Assembly (NCBI RefSeq): GCF_000416985.1
Contig: NZ_ATDL01000005.1
Location: 1 to 64,000, forward strand
DNA: 64,000 nucleotides
From: Sphingobacterium paucimobilis HER1398
Lineage (GTDB): Bacteria; Bacteroidota; Bacteroidia; Sphingobacteriales; Sphingobacteriaceae
Reading direction: 5' to 3'
Shown here piece after piece: positions 1 through 10,000 of the stretch (position 1 is the stretch's first letter; the number at the start of each line of letters is the position of its first letter). The position numbers and the translations under genes were made by a program. The notes beneath the pieces were generated by a model. That model was not told where the DNA came from. It saw nothing but the letters and a program-made list of their open reading frames with translations, and did not search any database.

Positions 1-1718
1 TTTGCTTTGAAAGCGTCGATACCCGATTGTAGGAAAGCTCCATACTTCTCGATATCGTAGATGGCACCGCTTGTCGGAACCAACAGCTCTCCCTCGTTGT
101 CCAAAAGGGCATACAGAGGTTGTGAGTTACTTTCAAATTTGGTAATCTGAAAATCAGCATTGCGCTTGCTCACCGTATTGATAGTCTTGCCTGTTTTGTC
201 AGACACATAGTGCTCGCTTTCTGGAAGCGTCAACACCTTGTCATCCACATACAGCTCGACCAAAATGAATTCGTTATTGAGCATTGCCCTGATCTTCGGA
301 CTGCTCCATACCTCAGCCTCCATCTTACGACAGTTGACACAGTTCCAGCCCGTGAAGTCCACCAACAACGGCTTCTTCTGTTCCTTTGCTGCTGCCAGCG
401 CTTCGTCGTAATCGTAGTACGGATCCAATCCTTTGATCGTCGACTTGCTGTGGAAATAGGTATAATGCTTACGGCTATTGGCATCCGCTCCGCCTGTATG
501 TGCCGGGCCAGCGGCGCTCAATGTCAGATTGTTCAGGTCAAAATCCTGTGTTCCGATCGGAGGAAGGAAGGCCGAGATCGCTTTCAAAGGCGCTCCCCAT
601 AATCCAGGAACCATGTACACCACGAAAGAGAACACCAAGATGGCGATCATCGTGCGCGGAATGGACAGGAACTGTAATGGACTGTCGTGTGAGAACTGGA
701 TCTTGCCGATCAGGTAGAGTCCCAAAAGTCCGAATATCACGATCCACAGGGCCAGGTACACCTCACGGTCCAGGAAGTTCCAGTTGTAGGCCAGATCCAC
801 GTTGGAAAGGAATTTAAGCGCTAATGCCAATTCCAGGAATCCCAGAACGACCTTCACACTGTTCAACCAACCGCCCGATTTAGGCATGGACTTCAACATC
901 GAAGGGAACATGGCGAACAATACGAAAGGAACAGCCAAAGCAATGGAGAATCCCAACATACCGATCGCAGGGCCAAGGCGCTCACCGCGTGTCGCAGCTT
1001 CGACCAATAAAGTACCGATAATCGGTCCTGTACAGGAGAAAGACACCACTGCCAGACTCGCCGACATAAAGAACAGACCGATCAATCCCCCCTTGTCCGA
1101 CTGCGCATCGATCTTGTTGACAAATGAACTCGGAAGTGTGATCTCGAAAGCACCCAAGAAAGATGCGGCAAAAACAACCAATAACAGGAAGAAGAAGAAG
1201 TTGAAGATACCGTTTGTAGACAGTTCATTCAATGCTTCGGGGCCAAATGCAATCGTAATCAACATACCTAAGGCAACGTAGATTACGATGATAAAGACGC
1301 CATAAAGAAAGGCCTGTGATATCGCCTGCGAACGGCTTCCGGATTTCTTGGTAAAGAAACTCACCGTAAGCGGTACCATTGGGAAAATACAAGGCATAAA
1401 GAATGCCGCAAAGCCCCCCAAAAGACCGGCAATAAATATGCCCCACATGGACTTGTCCTCGCCGTCGGCACCTGCTGGAGTAACTGCCCCCGCTGTATCA
1501 TTGGATATCGATGTACTGTCGACCTGGCTTTGGCCACTGTCCTGTCCGTCTGAAAAAACAAGATCATCAGGAACAGCACTAAGCTGCGAACTGTCAGATG
1601 CCGCTCCATCCGTGAATGAAACATCGCCAAAATCGACCAGACTATCCACCTCCTGGCCAATAGCTATACCAGAAAACAACAGCAATGAAACAGCAAAAAC
1701 ATATAATAATGCTTTCAT
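1..1718 (-). CDS. dsbD: DsbD-type thiol:disulfide interchange protein (3' end outside window)
   Basis: Inner-membrane protein that carries electrons from cytoplasmic thioredoxin to periplasmic or secreted thiol proteins. The frame is open from an ATG at 1718 to the window edge, giving 572 codons; the C-terminus lies outside, probably by only a few residues. Seen: a signal-like N-terminus, a low-complexity Ser/Asp-rich linker, then a multi-pass CcdA/DsbD membrane domain with the conserved Cys motifs PCIFPM (C110) and SFSCTGP (C229), and a C-terminal thioredoxin domain with WNCVNC (C460/C463). As is common in Bacteroidota, the N-terminal DsbD-alpha domain appears reduced to the short linker region. 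It stands alone on the minus strand, with the cysteine synthase family gene behind it. Family assignment is firm; the exact redox client is unknown. Confidence 0.93.
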   Translation of the reverse strand, partial: MKALLYVFAVSLLLFSGIAIGQEVDSLVDFGDVSFTDGAASDSSQLSAVPDDLVFSDGQDSGQSQVDSTSISNDTAGAVTPAGADGEDKSMWGIFIAGLLGGFAAFFMPCIFPMVPLTVSFFTKKSGSRSQAISQAFLYGVFIIVIYVALGMLITIAFGPEALNELSTNGIFNFFFFLLLVVFAASFLGAFEITLPSSFVNKIDAQSDKGGLIGLFFMSASLAVVSFSCTGPIIGTLLVEAATRGERLGPAIGMLGFSIALAVPFVLFAMFPSMLKSMPKSGGWLNSVKVVLGFLELALALKFLSNVDLAYNWNFLDREVYLALWIVIFGLLGLYLIGKIQFSHDSPLQFLSIPRTMIAILVFSFVVYMVPGLWGAPLKAISAFLPPIGTQDFDLNNLTLSAAGPAHTGGADANSRKHYTYFHSKSTIKGLDPYYDYDEALAAAKEQKKPLLVDFTGWNCVNCRKMEAEVWSSPKIRAMLNNEFILVELYVDDKVLTLPESEHYVSDKTGKTINTVSKRNADFQITKFESNSQPLYALLDNEGELLVPTSGAIYDIEKYGAFLQSGIDAFKA

Positions 1719-1770
1719 AATTTTAGTTTAAAGGGATTAGTTTTTAATAAACCAATTTAAGTGAGGCTCA

Positions 1771-1790
1771 CCGGGACTCGAAGATCCCGG
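1771..1790. other. Hairpin downstream of cysteine synthase family gene
   Basis: A CCGGGA/TCCCGG stem with an 8-base loop sits in the gap between the minus-strand PLP gene and dsbD, next to a short perfect palindrome gtgaggctcac at 1771-1781. It has no clear T-run, so it may be a weak terminator or an RNA-processing hairpin. Call is tentative. Confidence 0.3.
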
Positions 1791-1843
1791 CTTACCACAC
1801 AAACACAAACAACACCTAAATAAATTTAGGCTGAAACAAATCT

Positions 1844-2920
1844 TTATAATATGTTCGAACCGAACAAAGGTTTCTCCAATCTTGCAATCGGTTGGAAACC
1901 TGAAAAATCTAAATCTGTAGAAATATATCCTTCTTTTACAGGTTGTTCTTTAACAAGGTCTGTACTCAAATATTTCTTATTATCATCACATAGCAAGGTA
2001 ACAACAACCGCATCATCACCTAACTCTTCTTTCAACTTGATCGCTCCAATTACATTGGCTCCCGAAGAGATACCAACTGCCAAGCCCAATTGACCTGCTA
2101 ATTTTTGCGCCATAATAATAGAATCGCCGTCTGAAGCACAAACAACTGAGTCCAGTTCATCCAACTTAACGATCGCAGGGATAAACTCATCAGAGATACC
2201 TTGAATACGGTGTGCTCCAACTTTATAACCTGTTGTAAGTGTAGGGCTTTCCTGAGGCTCTAATGGATGTATTTTGACTGCGGGGTTATAGTTTTTCAAC
2301 TGTTTGCCCACACCCATCACTGTACCACCAGTACCAACACCAGCGACGAAAGCATCTGCTACCAAGCCTTTGCTAGCTAACTGCAAGGCAATCTCTTTAC
2401 CTGTAGTCAACTCATGAGCCTCTGCATTGTATTCGTTCTCAAATTGTCTTGGCAAAAACACACCACCCTGTGCAGCGAGTTCTTCGCTAAGACGGATACT
2501 ACCTAAGAAACCACCTTCTTCCTTACTGATCAATTGGATTTCGGCCCCCATACTTTTGATAATATCGATACGTTCTTTACTCAACCAGTTTGGCATAATG
2601 ATTTTCACCTCATGTCCCAGTGCTTTACCAATAGCTGAAAATGCAATCCCTGTATTTCCACTGGTCGCTTCCACAATCATATCCTCAGGCTTGATCTGGC
2701 AATTCATATAGGCTTTATAAAGAATATACAACGCCATACGGTCTTTGATACTACCAGTAAGATTATAGTTTTCACATTTCACATAAATCTTACCTGGCTT
2801 ACCTTTATACACGTACTGCAATTCTAGCATAGGTGTATTTCCAACCAAACACCACAAATGCTTAAAGCGACTATCCAACTCTGGAGACAAACATTTGCTA
2901 AAAGTAGTTTCCTCTATCAT
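1844..2920 (-). CDS. Cysteine synthase family PLP-dependent enzyme
   Basis: Fold-type II PLP enzyme of the cysteine synthase/cystathionine beta-synthase family, 358 aa, expected to perform beta-replacement on an activated serine. Seen: the PLP lysine in TGSIKDR (K59), the substrate loop EATSGNTG, the phosphate-binding loop GVGTGGT, and the late GISSGAN motif. It is longer than a typical CysK (about 310 aa) because of extra residues at both ends, including a roughly 40-residue C-terminal tail that does not look like a CBS domain. It is divergent from the Lrp/AsnC regulator at 3124, which suggests that protein may control it. Whether the donor is O-acetylserine, O-phosphoserine or another substrate cannot be read from the sequence. 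Confidence 0.85.
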   Translation of the reverse strand: MIEETTFSKCLSPELDSRFKHLWCLVGNTPMLELQYVYKGKPGKIYVKCENYNLTGSIKDRMALYILYKAYMNCQIKPEDMIVEATSGNTGIAFSAIGKALGHEVKIIMPNWLSKERIDIIKSMGAEIQLISKEEGGFLGSIRLSEELAAQGGVFLPRQFENEYNAEAHELTTGKEIALQLASKGLVADAFVAGVGTGGTVMGVGKQLKNYNPAVKIHPLEPQESPTLTTGYKVGAHRIQGISDEFIPAIVKLDELDSVVCASDGDSIIMAQKLAGQLGLAVGISSGANVIGAIKLKEELGDDAVVVTLLCDDNKKYLSTDLVKEQPVKEGYISTDLDFSGFQPIARLEKPLFGSNIL

Positions 2921-3123
2921 TATTTATTTTAATAAATTATTTTTACAGTTATTATCCGTTTATAATATGGTCTTCATATCAAACTATGCAAAAATCTAAC
3001 AAAACAAAATAATATTCAACACAATACTGATAATTCAATAATTTTTATCGAACAGCAAAAGAAAAGCAATAAAAAATACAGATTAAAATAGTAATTTAGC
3101 AGCGTCACCAAAAAAAATACGTT

Positions 3124-3582
3124 ATGGAATTAGACCAAACAGACAGAAAGTTACTAAAACTATTACAAGAGGATGCAACTTACAGCAACAAAGAGCTGTC
3201 TTTAAAGCTACACAAATCCATAGCCGCTGTGCACGAACGAGTTAAAAAGCTTAAGGCAGCGGGTTACATTCGTAAAACAGTAGCTATTTTGGACCGCCAC
3301 AAAATAGGCATTGGACTCATTTCCTTTTCACAGGTATTCTTAAAAGCGCATACCTATGAAGTTCTCAACGAATTCGAACGTGAAGTTGCTAAGTTTCCCG
3401 AAGTAATGGAATGCTACCAGATGGCGGGCTCCTATGACTTTATGCTGCGTATAGCTACTAGAGACATGGATGCCTATCATTTGTTCCTAAGGCATAAACT
3501 GGCTGTCCTCCCTCATGTAAATACGGTACAGACTTATTTTGTATTGTCGGAAACGAAAAGCGAGACTGCTTACTCTTTTTAA
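3124..3582 (+). CDS. Lrp/AsnC family transcriptional regulator
   Basis: 152 aa, normal length for the family. N-terminal helix-turn-helix (about residues 5-60, LDQTDRKLLKLLQ opening, then a KSIAAVHERVKKL recognition helix region) followed by a RAM/Lrp ligand-binding domain (about 65-145) with the typical MAGSYDFMLRI stretch. Such proteins respond to amino acids. It is divergent from the cysteine synthase family gene across a 203-bp AT-rich gap, so control of that gene and of itself is the natural inference. A TAATTTAG box shortly before the start resembles the -7 element of this phylum. Confidence 0.92.
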   Translation: MELDQTDRKLLKLLQEDATYSNKELSLKLHKSIAAVHERVKKLKAAGYIRKTVAILDRHKIGIGLISFSQVFLKAHTYEVLNEFEREVAKFPEVMECYQMAGSYDFMLRIATRDMDAYHLFLRHKLAVLPHVNTVQTYFVLSETKSETAYSF

Positions 3583-3609
3583 TATATTTTAACACCATAT
3601 CAAAGTCAA

Positions 3610-3978
3610 ATGAGCAAAGCTCTCCACATTAGCATATACCACAACAACAGCTGCAGCAAGAGCCGCTCTGCATTGGAATTACTGACAAAAGAGCAGGCGA
3701 ACGTAGACATCATTCCTTATCTGGAACATCCTCTGAATAAAGAAGAACTAACGCGTATCTTACAAATCCTACAATTAAAGCCGCTAGAATTAATCCGCAC
3801 AAAAGAACCGTTGTTCCAGGAGAAATTTGCCAGCAAATTATTATCCGATGAAGAATGGATAGATGTATTACTCTTATATCCTATATTGATGGAACGCCCT
3901 ATTGTCATTAAGGGGAATAAAGGGGTAATTGCACGTCCTACAGAACGTATTTATGACATATTGGACCAAGAAGACTGA
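3610..3978 (+). CDS. arsC: ArsC-like (arsenate reductase/Spx fold) protein
   Basis: 122 aa thioredoxin-fold protein of the glutaredoxin-coupled arsenate reductase family. Seen: the catalytic cysteine in NNSCSKSR (C15), and arginines matching the three conserved positions of E. coli ArsC in the LIRTKEP, ERPIV and RPTER segments. It follows the Lrp gene by 27 bases and is probably co-transcribed. No other ars gene lies nearby, so a dedicated arsenic operon is not indicated; this stand-alone form is widespread in Bacteroidota and its physiological substrate is uncertain. Confidence 0.88.
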   Translation: MSKALHISIYHNNSCSKSRSALELLTKEQANVDIIPYLEHPLNKEELTRILQILQLKPLELIRTKEPLFQEKFASKLLSDEEWIDVLLLYPILMERPIVIKGNKGVIARPTERIYDILDQED

Positions 3979-3985
3979 AAACACG

Positions 3986-4014
3986 AAAGAAGGAGCCGTT
4001 ATGGCCCCCTCTTT
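3986..4014 (-). terminator. Terminator-like hairpin after lipoprotein gene
   Basis: Imperfect inverted repeat (stem of about 12 including two G-U pairs when read on the minus strand) followed in that direction by a T-rich stretch, 28 bases after the stop of the minus-strand lipoprotein. On the plus strand the two wobble positions become A-C mismatches, so it fits the minus direction better. Confidence 0.5.
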
Positions 4015-4041
4015 ACGGAACAGTATTAAAACAAAGCAACC

Positions 4042-4668
4042 TTAGTTTTTCTTAAATTCTTTTAAGCTACCATCTGCATTAAAATACCCCGAGTACTGAC
4101 CACGCGAACCTTGTACTCCGGTTATCCATTGCCCACTTTGGTGCATCACATTTAGATTATAGTAGATATGGCCATCGATTTTGGCACCTTCCACCTCTTT
4201 GGATTGTTCCTCCACCTGCTTATAAATATCAGCTACCGTCTCAAATTTGAGCGTACTCAATGAAAATACATTGGCAGACATATCGCCATCGCCCGAAATC
4301 TGCACCGCCTGAGGCTCTTGCCACTTGCCACCTTGGAATAGGTAATCATCGATATTTTCAGGTTTATCGGGATCCTGAAGAGCCAATTGTACACGACCAT
4401 CCTCATAGAAGTGAATATTCTGGAACACCTTAACATCTTTACCTTTGAATTTAGGCATATCCTTCAATTCCGCTTCTGCTTTTTTCAATGCATCCCGATT
4501 GGTCAGAAAATTACCTCCCTGCTCTGATTCGCCTTTGTCGGATGCGGACCCGCTCTTTCCAGCCTCTTCTGTAGTCTGCGCATTATTCTCCGTCTTTTTA
4601 TTGTTCTCTCCACAGGCTGCAAAAAGCAACGAAGAAAGCACTGCGATTGTCAATAGTTGTTTTTTCAT
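4042..4668 (-). CDS. Lipoprotein of unknown function
   Basis: 208 aa. Signal peptide with lipobox LLFAAC (C19), then a Lys/Glu/Gly/Asn-rich linker (about 20-55) typical of exported Bacteroidota lipoproteins, and a folded part from about 60 to the end with repeated short aromatic/Gly-turn strands suggesting a beta-rich domain. I do not recognise a family. It stands alone between the ArsC-like gene (convergent) and the FecI-type sigma gene (divergent), with its own likely terminator. Confidence 0.75.
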   Translation of the reverse strand: MKKQLLTIAVLSSLLFAACGENNKKTENNAQTTEEAGKSGSASDKGESEQGGNFLTNRDALKKAEAELKDMPKFKGKDVKVFQNIHFYEDGRVQLALQDPDKPENIDDYLFQGGKWQEPQAVQISGDGDMSANVFSLSTLKFETVADIYKQVEEQSKEVEGAKIDGHIYYNLNVMHQSGQWITGVQGSRGQYSGYFNADGSLKEFKKN

Positions 4669-4995
4669 TTTTTATATTTTTTAGTTTTAAACGCTTTGAT
4701 GAATTCTATTGTTGAATTACAAAAGCAAAACTAAGGAGACAATGCAAGGAAAAGAATCCCCGAAACCAGTGGTTTTATCGAAATCAGCACCTTGACAAAA
4801 CCACCTCTCTAACATTGTACCACAGCTAGGCATTACCATGGGAGATATTTGGAATATCACTTCTTTCCAAAAGAATCTATACCCAGTGGTGTTAAGTAGA
4901 TATTAAATTCTTACTATCTCATTGAAAAGATTACTATTATTGAAGTTGTTTTGCTATTATTGGAGCGAGTTTCTATAAATTAATTCAAATATACG
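4669..4995. other. Gene-free divergent intergenic region with two inverted repeats
   Basis: This 327-bp gap separates the divergent lipoprotein and ECF sigma genes and must hold both promoters. I see two inverted repeats: an 8-bp pair GTGGTTTT/AAAACCAC at 4769-4776 and 4797-4804, and a 7-bp pair TTTGGAA/TTCCAAA at 4848-4854 and 4865-4871. They may be operators or hairpins. No convincing small gene or RNA was recognised. Confidence 0.4.
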
Positions 4996-5598
4996 ATGGC
5001 CATCCGTCCTTTATTCAACGAACAGGAATTATTAGCAAAAACTGCTAAGGGAGACCATTATGCTTTTAAAAAACTGTACGAACATTATCACAAAAATGTT
5101 TATACTTTTTCACTGTGGTATCTTAAATCAGAAGCAGACGCTGAAGAGGTCGTACAGGAAACGTTTCTTAAATTATGGTTAATGGGCGAGGCACTAACAG
5201 GGTTAGAAAATCTTCAAAAATACCTATGCACCATTGCTGGGAACAAATCTCTTGATATGCTTCGTAGTCGGGCAAGACGATTAAAAACCAGCACTTATTT
5301 AGACGATGAAAACAACCAACCCTTCCACAACGAGACCGAAGAAAGCATCTTACTAAAAGATTTCAAATCATTATTAAACGAAGCTGTTACACGCTTGCCT
5401 ACACAACAAAGACGAGTCTACCAGCTCTGCAAAGAACAAGGATTTAAAAACGATGAGGTCGCCAAACAATTGAACCTATCTCCTCTAACTGTTCGAACGC
5501 ACATGAAACTAGCTTTACGCTTTGTACGGAACTATATAGAAAAGCATTCAAATAGAGCCTCTCTACTGCTCATCATACCTATCTTGAAAATTTTTTAA
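4996..5598 (+). CDS. ECF (FecI-like) RNA polymerase sigma factor
   Basis: 200 aa. Sigma-70 region 2 at about residues 25-95, with the DAEEVVQETFLKLW core, and region 4 at about 130-190, with an LPTQQRRVYQL start and helix-turn-helix. It heads the locus sigma-FecR-SusC-SusD and is followed after 96 bases by its putative anti-sigma gene. In this phylum such sigmas activate the adjacent SusC/SusD pair when the outer-membrane transducer signals substrate binding. The hydrophobic tail after region 4 is a common feature of the Bacteroidota subfamily. Confidence 0.95.
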   Translation: MAIRPLFNEQELLAKTAKGDHYAFKKLYEHYHKNVYTFSLWYLKSEADAEEVVQETFLKLWLMGEALTGLENLQKYLCTIAGNKSLDMLRSRARRLKTSTYLDDENNQPFHNETEESILLKDFKSLLNEAVTRLPTQQRRVYQLCKEQGFKNDEVAKQLNLSPLTVRTHMKLALRFVRNYIEKHSNRASLLLIIPILKIF

Positions 5599-5694
5599 TT
5601 TTCTCATTACCCACTTTCTCTCTTTGTAACGTCCTACTGTTAAAACCACAACACAAGAAATCATCAAATTTAGGAGGCGATGTAAAGATTCATT

Positions 5695-6879
5695 ATGGTA
5701 GACAAAGAAAAAATAGCGTATCTACACCAACAATATTTGCAAGACAGTCTTACAGCTGCAGAACTGCAAGATTGGATCCATACCTTATCAATTCCGGAAA
5801 ACCAACCTTATTTGCAGGAATTAGTGTATGGCACATGGGACGGCATGAACAACGAAGATGGCACAAACTTGAGAGATAACCGTTCAGAAGAAATCTTCAA
5901 CGAAATCACAAAACAGTCTCCTATAGTCACTAGGCCTATTATTCTATGGCGTCGTATCGTTGCAGCCGCATCTATAATTATTTCCATCACCATAGGGGGC
6001 TATTATTATCAATCTAAAAACACAAACAAACAGCCATTGAGTTATGATACATACGCAAATGATGCTGCTCCAGGCAAAACCAGTGCAACGTTAACACTTG
6101 CAAATGGAAAAAAAATAAAATTAACGGGTGCGGCAAATGGCACGCTGGCACAAGAAGCTGGTGTTATCATCACTAAAACAACAGACGGCCAAGTCATCTA
6201 TGAAATTACTGGAAGCAATACTGATTCTGACAATATCAATGAATTGGCTACAGTAAATGGAGAAACCTATAGATTACGCTTACCAGATGGAAGTGAAGTT
6301 TGGTTAAATGCATCCTCTTCACTAAAGTATCCTGCTAATTTCACGGCTCTAAATGAACGCAGAGTACAACTAAAAGGTGAAGCCTATTTCGAAATAGCAA
6401 AGAACAAACAAAAACCATTCGTCGTACAAAGTACCGGCCAAGAAGTCAGGGTACTGGGCACCCATTTCAACGTGAATGCCTATAGCGACGAAAACGAAAT
6501 TAAAACCACCCTACTTGAAGGTATCGTACGCGTGTCTTCCCTTAAAAGCCAAATATTATTAAAACCGGGGGAACAATCTATTTTTCAAAATGAAAAAATT
6601 GAAGTGACCAGCACAGATATTGAAAGTGCAACTGCATGGAAAAACGGACTCTTTATGTTCAACAACGAGAACCTTGCGTCTGTAATGCGTAAAATAAGCC
6701 GTTGGTACGATCTAGACGTTAAATATGAGGACAAAAGTCTAGAAAACCTTCCGTTTGAAGGGAGCATCACTCGTTTTTCTAACGTATCAAAAGTTTTAAG
6801 AATGCTCGAGCTAACAAAACTTGTGAAATTCAAATTAGAAGGCAAAACAGTGACTGTATACTCAACAAAAAAACAATAA
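5695..6879 (+). CDS. FecR family anti-sigma factor
   Basis: 394 aa single-pass inner-membrane regulator. Seen: a cytoplasmic N-terminal domain (about 1-80) that would hold the sigma factor, one membrane segment around 85-105 starting after the Arg pair of LWRRIVAAA, a periplasmic FecR domain (about 185-290, with LPDGSEVWLNASSSLKYP), and a C-terminal STN-like/DUF4974 domain (about 310-392). Periplasmic contact with the STN domain of the SusC-like transducer is the known signalling route for this family. Its position between sigma and SusC supports that role here. Confidence 0.95.
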   Translation: MVDKEKIAYLHQQYLQDSLTAAELQDWIHTLSIPENQPYLQELVYGTWDGMNNEDGTNLRDNRSEEIFNEITKQSPIVTRPIILWRRIVAAASIIISITIGGYYYQSKNTNKQPLSYDTYANDAAPGKTSATLTLANGKKIKLTGAANGTLAQEAGVIITKTTDGQVIYEITGSNTDSDNINELATVNGETYRLRLPDGSEVWLNASSSLKYPANFTALNERRVQLKGEAYFEIAKNKQKPFVVQSTGQEVRVLGTHFNVNAYSDENEIKTTLLEGIVRVSSLKSQILLKPGEQSIFQNEKIEVTSTDIESATAWKNGLFMFNNENLASVMRKISRWYDLDVKYEDKSLENLPFEGSITRFSNVSKVLRMLELTKLVKFKLEGKTVTVYSTKKQ

Positions 6880-6964
6880 CAATATATATAACAATTCAAC
6901 CAATACATTAAACCGATTAATAACATGGACTAATACCACACAAGCGCAAAGGAGTATAAAAGTG

Positions 6965-7024
6965 AAAAGGAGCGCTGGTAACGCCCCTTTTGCTGCTCTT
7001 AAATCTTCTCCCAACAAGGTTGGG
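6965..7024 (+). other. Two hairpins between fecR and susC-like genes
   Basis: In the 196-bp gap ahead of the SusC gene there are two inverted repeats. The first, 6965-6991, pairs AAAAGG..GCG with CGC..CCTTTT around a 7-base loop with one mismatch. The second, 7010-7024, pairs CCCAAC with GTTGGG around a 3-base loop. They could stop read-through from the sigma/anti-sigma pair or protect the SusC/D message; neither has a clean T-run. Confidence 0.4.
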
Positions 7025-7075
7025 CCGAACGAACTGTGACGAAACAATTAATTCAAAATTTAAAAACGAACTCAA

Positions 7076-10000
7076 ATGTATAAAATATACTGGAAGAATT
7101 TTATGCGGTTGCCCCGCTATATCCCTAAAATATGGAGAATTATGAAACTCACGACAATATTTTTATTGTGTACATTCTTGCAGCTTAGCGCAAAAAGCTC
7201 CTTTAGTCAAACGATCACTCTAAAACACAGCAATATCAATCTTGCTGATGTTTTTAAAGAAATCCGAAAGCAGACTGGCTATAATGTATTATGGTCCCCT
7301 AAACACGTAAATAAGGAACTGAAAGTCAACACTAATTTCACCAATACCAGCTTAGACGAAGCTCTAGTTAAAACTTTGAATCAGGTAAACCTCACTTTTA
7401 CCATAGAAGATAAAAACATCGTTATTACACCAAAAGAACGCCCAACAAACAACACTCCTGCTTCAAGGGTTATCGTTACAGGCAGGGTAACTGATGAAAA
7501 AGGCAATCCTCTCTCTGGTGTCAGTGTAAAGATAAAAGGATCAACACAAGGCACTGCGACAACGGCGGACGGTAAATTTTCGATTTCAGAGTCTTCAGAG
7601 AATATGACTCTGATATTTAGCTACATGGGATTCACTACACTTGAAATAGCAGTTGGGACAGGAACAGAAATTAACGTTATTCTAAAAGAGGCGAGCAAAT
7701 CGCTTAACGAGATTACAGTAATTGGATACGGGACTCAGAAAAAAAGCGATGTAACAGGCTCTATCAGCACTTTCAAGCCTACCGAACAAAACTCTAGACC
7801 TGTGTTAGGCCCCGAACAAATGTTACAAGGTAGAGTAGCTGGCGTAAACATTTCTTCGGGTTCTGGAACGCCAGGAGGTCAAAACAGGGTTAGCATCCGT
7901 GGAATAGGCTCTTTAACAGCTAATAACGAACCTTTATATGTCATAGATGGTATACCTGTAGTAAAGCAAAATGCCGCATTAATTAACATGGGGGAAAATA
8001 TGGGAGTCTTGGCCCAATTAAATCCAAATGACATCGAATCCGTAGAAGTACTAAAAGATGCAGCCGCTGCTGCTATCTATGGGTCTAGAGCCACAAACGG
8101 TGTAATCATTATCACCACTAAAACTGGTAAAAAGGGAGTTTCCTCTTTTCATATAGATTATACTCAAGGTATCCAAGATATCCCTAAAGCAAACAGGTTA
8201 AAAATGGCAAGTTCAGATCTATACCTCGAGGTAGTCAATGAAGGGATAGATAACTATAACACCCAGTTTGGCTACACCCCAGGTATGGCAAATTATATGG
8301 AGCACAAATACAATCCCTATCAAAGCTTACCGGATACCGACTGGTTTGACTTGGTAACCAGGACAGCAGGCTATAAGAATCTTAATGCTTCTGCCAGCAG
8401 TGGTACAGATAAAACAGATTTTTTCTTCTCGGCAGGATATACTGATCAAGAAGGTATTATCAAAAGCAGCAGAATGCAGAAGTTCAACTCTAAGCTAAAT
8501 GTGGGACACAAGGTGACAGACTGGATGAAAATATCATCCAACTCTAATCTAAGTTATTCAAAAAACAACCGCGTACCTGGTTCAAACCTAGGTTCTACAG
8601 TTTTTGGAAGAGCTATACCACAACGTCCATTTGACCGCGTGTACAAACCCAATGGAGACTATTATATTGGGGGAACTGAAGATTTGCTATATCACAATCC
8701 TATACAAATATTGGACGAAGCTGATGTTAAATTAAACAACTACAGATATTTAGGAAACATCTCCTCTGATATAAACATTGCCAAAGGCCTAGTCTTTAAG
8801 ACTATGTTAGGAGTCGATGCGTTATACACTGTAGATTTTCAACATTATCTAGACACACATCCATACGGCGTAGGGATAGGAAAAATTTCAGATGGAAGGA
8901 GACTATCGACTAACCTTATCAACGAAAACTTCTTTACCTATAATAATTCCTTCAAGTCTATAGATTACTCCTTGTTATTGGGACAATCATTCCAAAAAAC
9001 AACAACATCAGCATCATCTATAGATGGACAAGGCTTCCCGAGTTCATCCTACAAGGAACTTTCAGTAGCAGCAGAGATTGCTAATGCCTCAACCTCCAAT
9101 TCAGACAACACATTGATGTCATACTTTTTCAGAAGTAACTTCTCTCACCAAGGTAAGTATCTATTAAGCTTATCTCTACGGGCTGATGGTTCATCCAAAT
9201 TTAGTCCGGAAAATAGATGGGGATATTTCCCTTCTGTTTCTGCCGGATGGAATATTGTAAAAGAAGACTTCTGGAACCTTCCTGCAATCAATCAACTTAA
9301 ATTAAGAACAAGTTATGGTGCAACTGGCAATCAAGACGGAATAAGCAGTTACGCTTATCAGGCATTAATGTCTGGAGGCAAAAACTACAATAACCAAAGT
9401 GGCATTGGAAATACGGCAGCTGGAAACCGAGACTTGACCTGGGAAACCGCACAGCAATTCGATGCTGGGCTAGATATTGCTATTCTACAAGGAAAAATGA
9501 GTTTTACAGTAGACTATTTCATCAAGAATACCAACAACTTACTCTACAGTAAACCACTGCACGGAACGACTGGTTTTAGCAGCATTATTAGCAATATCGG
9601 CTCAATGCGTAACAATGGTATAGAATTCACTATTCATGGAGACACCAATTTTGGTAAACTCAACTGGTCATCCGATTTCAATATATCTTCAGTAAAAAAC
9701 AAACTGACTTCTCTATTGGGAGATGAACCTATATTTGACAACAACCGGGTTTTGAAAGTAGGTGAAGAAATAGGTAGCTTTTACCTTTACAAGATGCTTG
9801 GTGTATACCAAAAAGACAGCGATGTACCCGCTTCCTTATACACCAACAACAATATAAGAGCAGGAGACATCATTATAGAAGATGTAGATGGAAACGGCAT
9901 AATAGACGTCAATGATCGACAGATAATAGGCTCTAGTAACCCAAAGTTTTATGGGGGTTGGAACAACACATTCCGTTACGGACAATTTGATCTCACTATG

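Noticed and set aside
802..1281. Plus-strand open frame of 159 codons
   Set aside because: It is antisense to the clear DsbD-type gene, which runs uninterrupted from 1718 to the window edge with all cysteine motifs.
2921..3123. Riboswitch ahead of the cysteine synthase family gene
   Set aside because: The divergent gap is simply AT-rich; I see no conserved SAM- or amino-acid-type stem arrangement.
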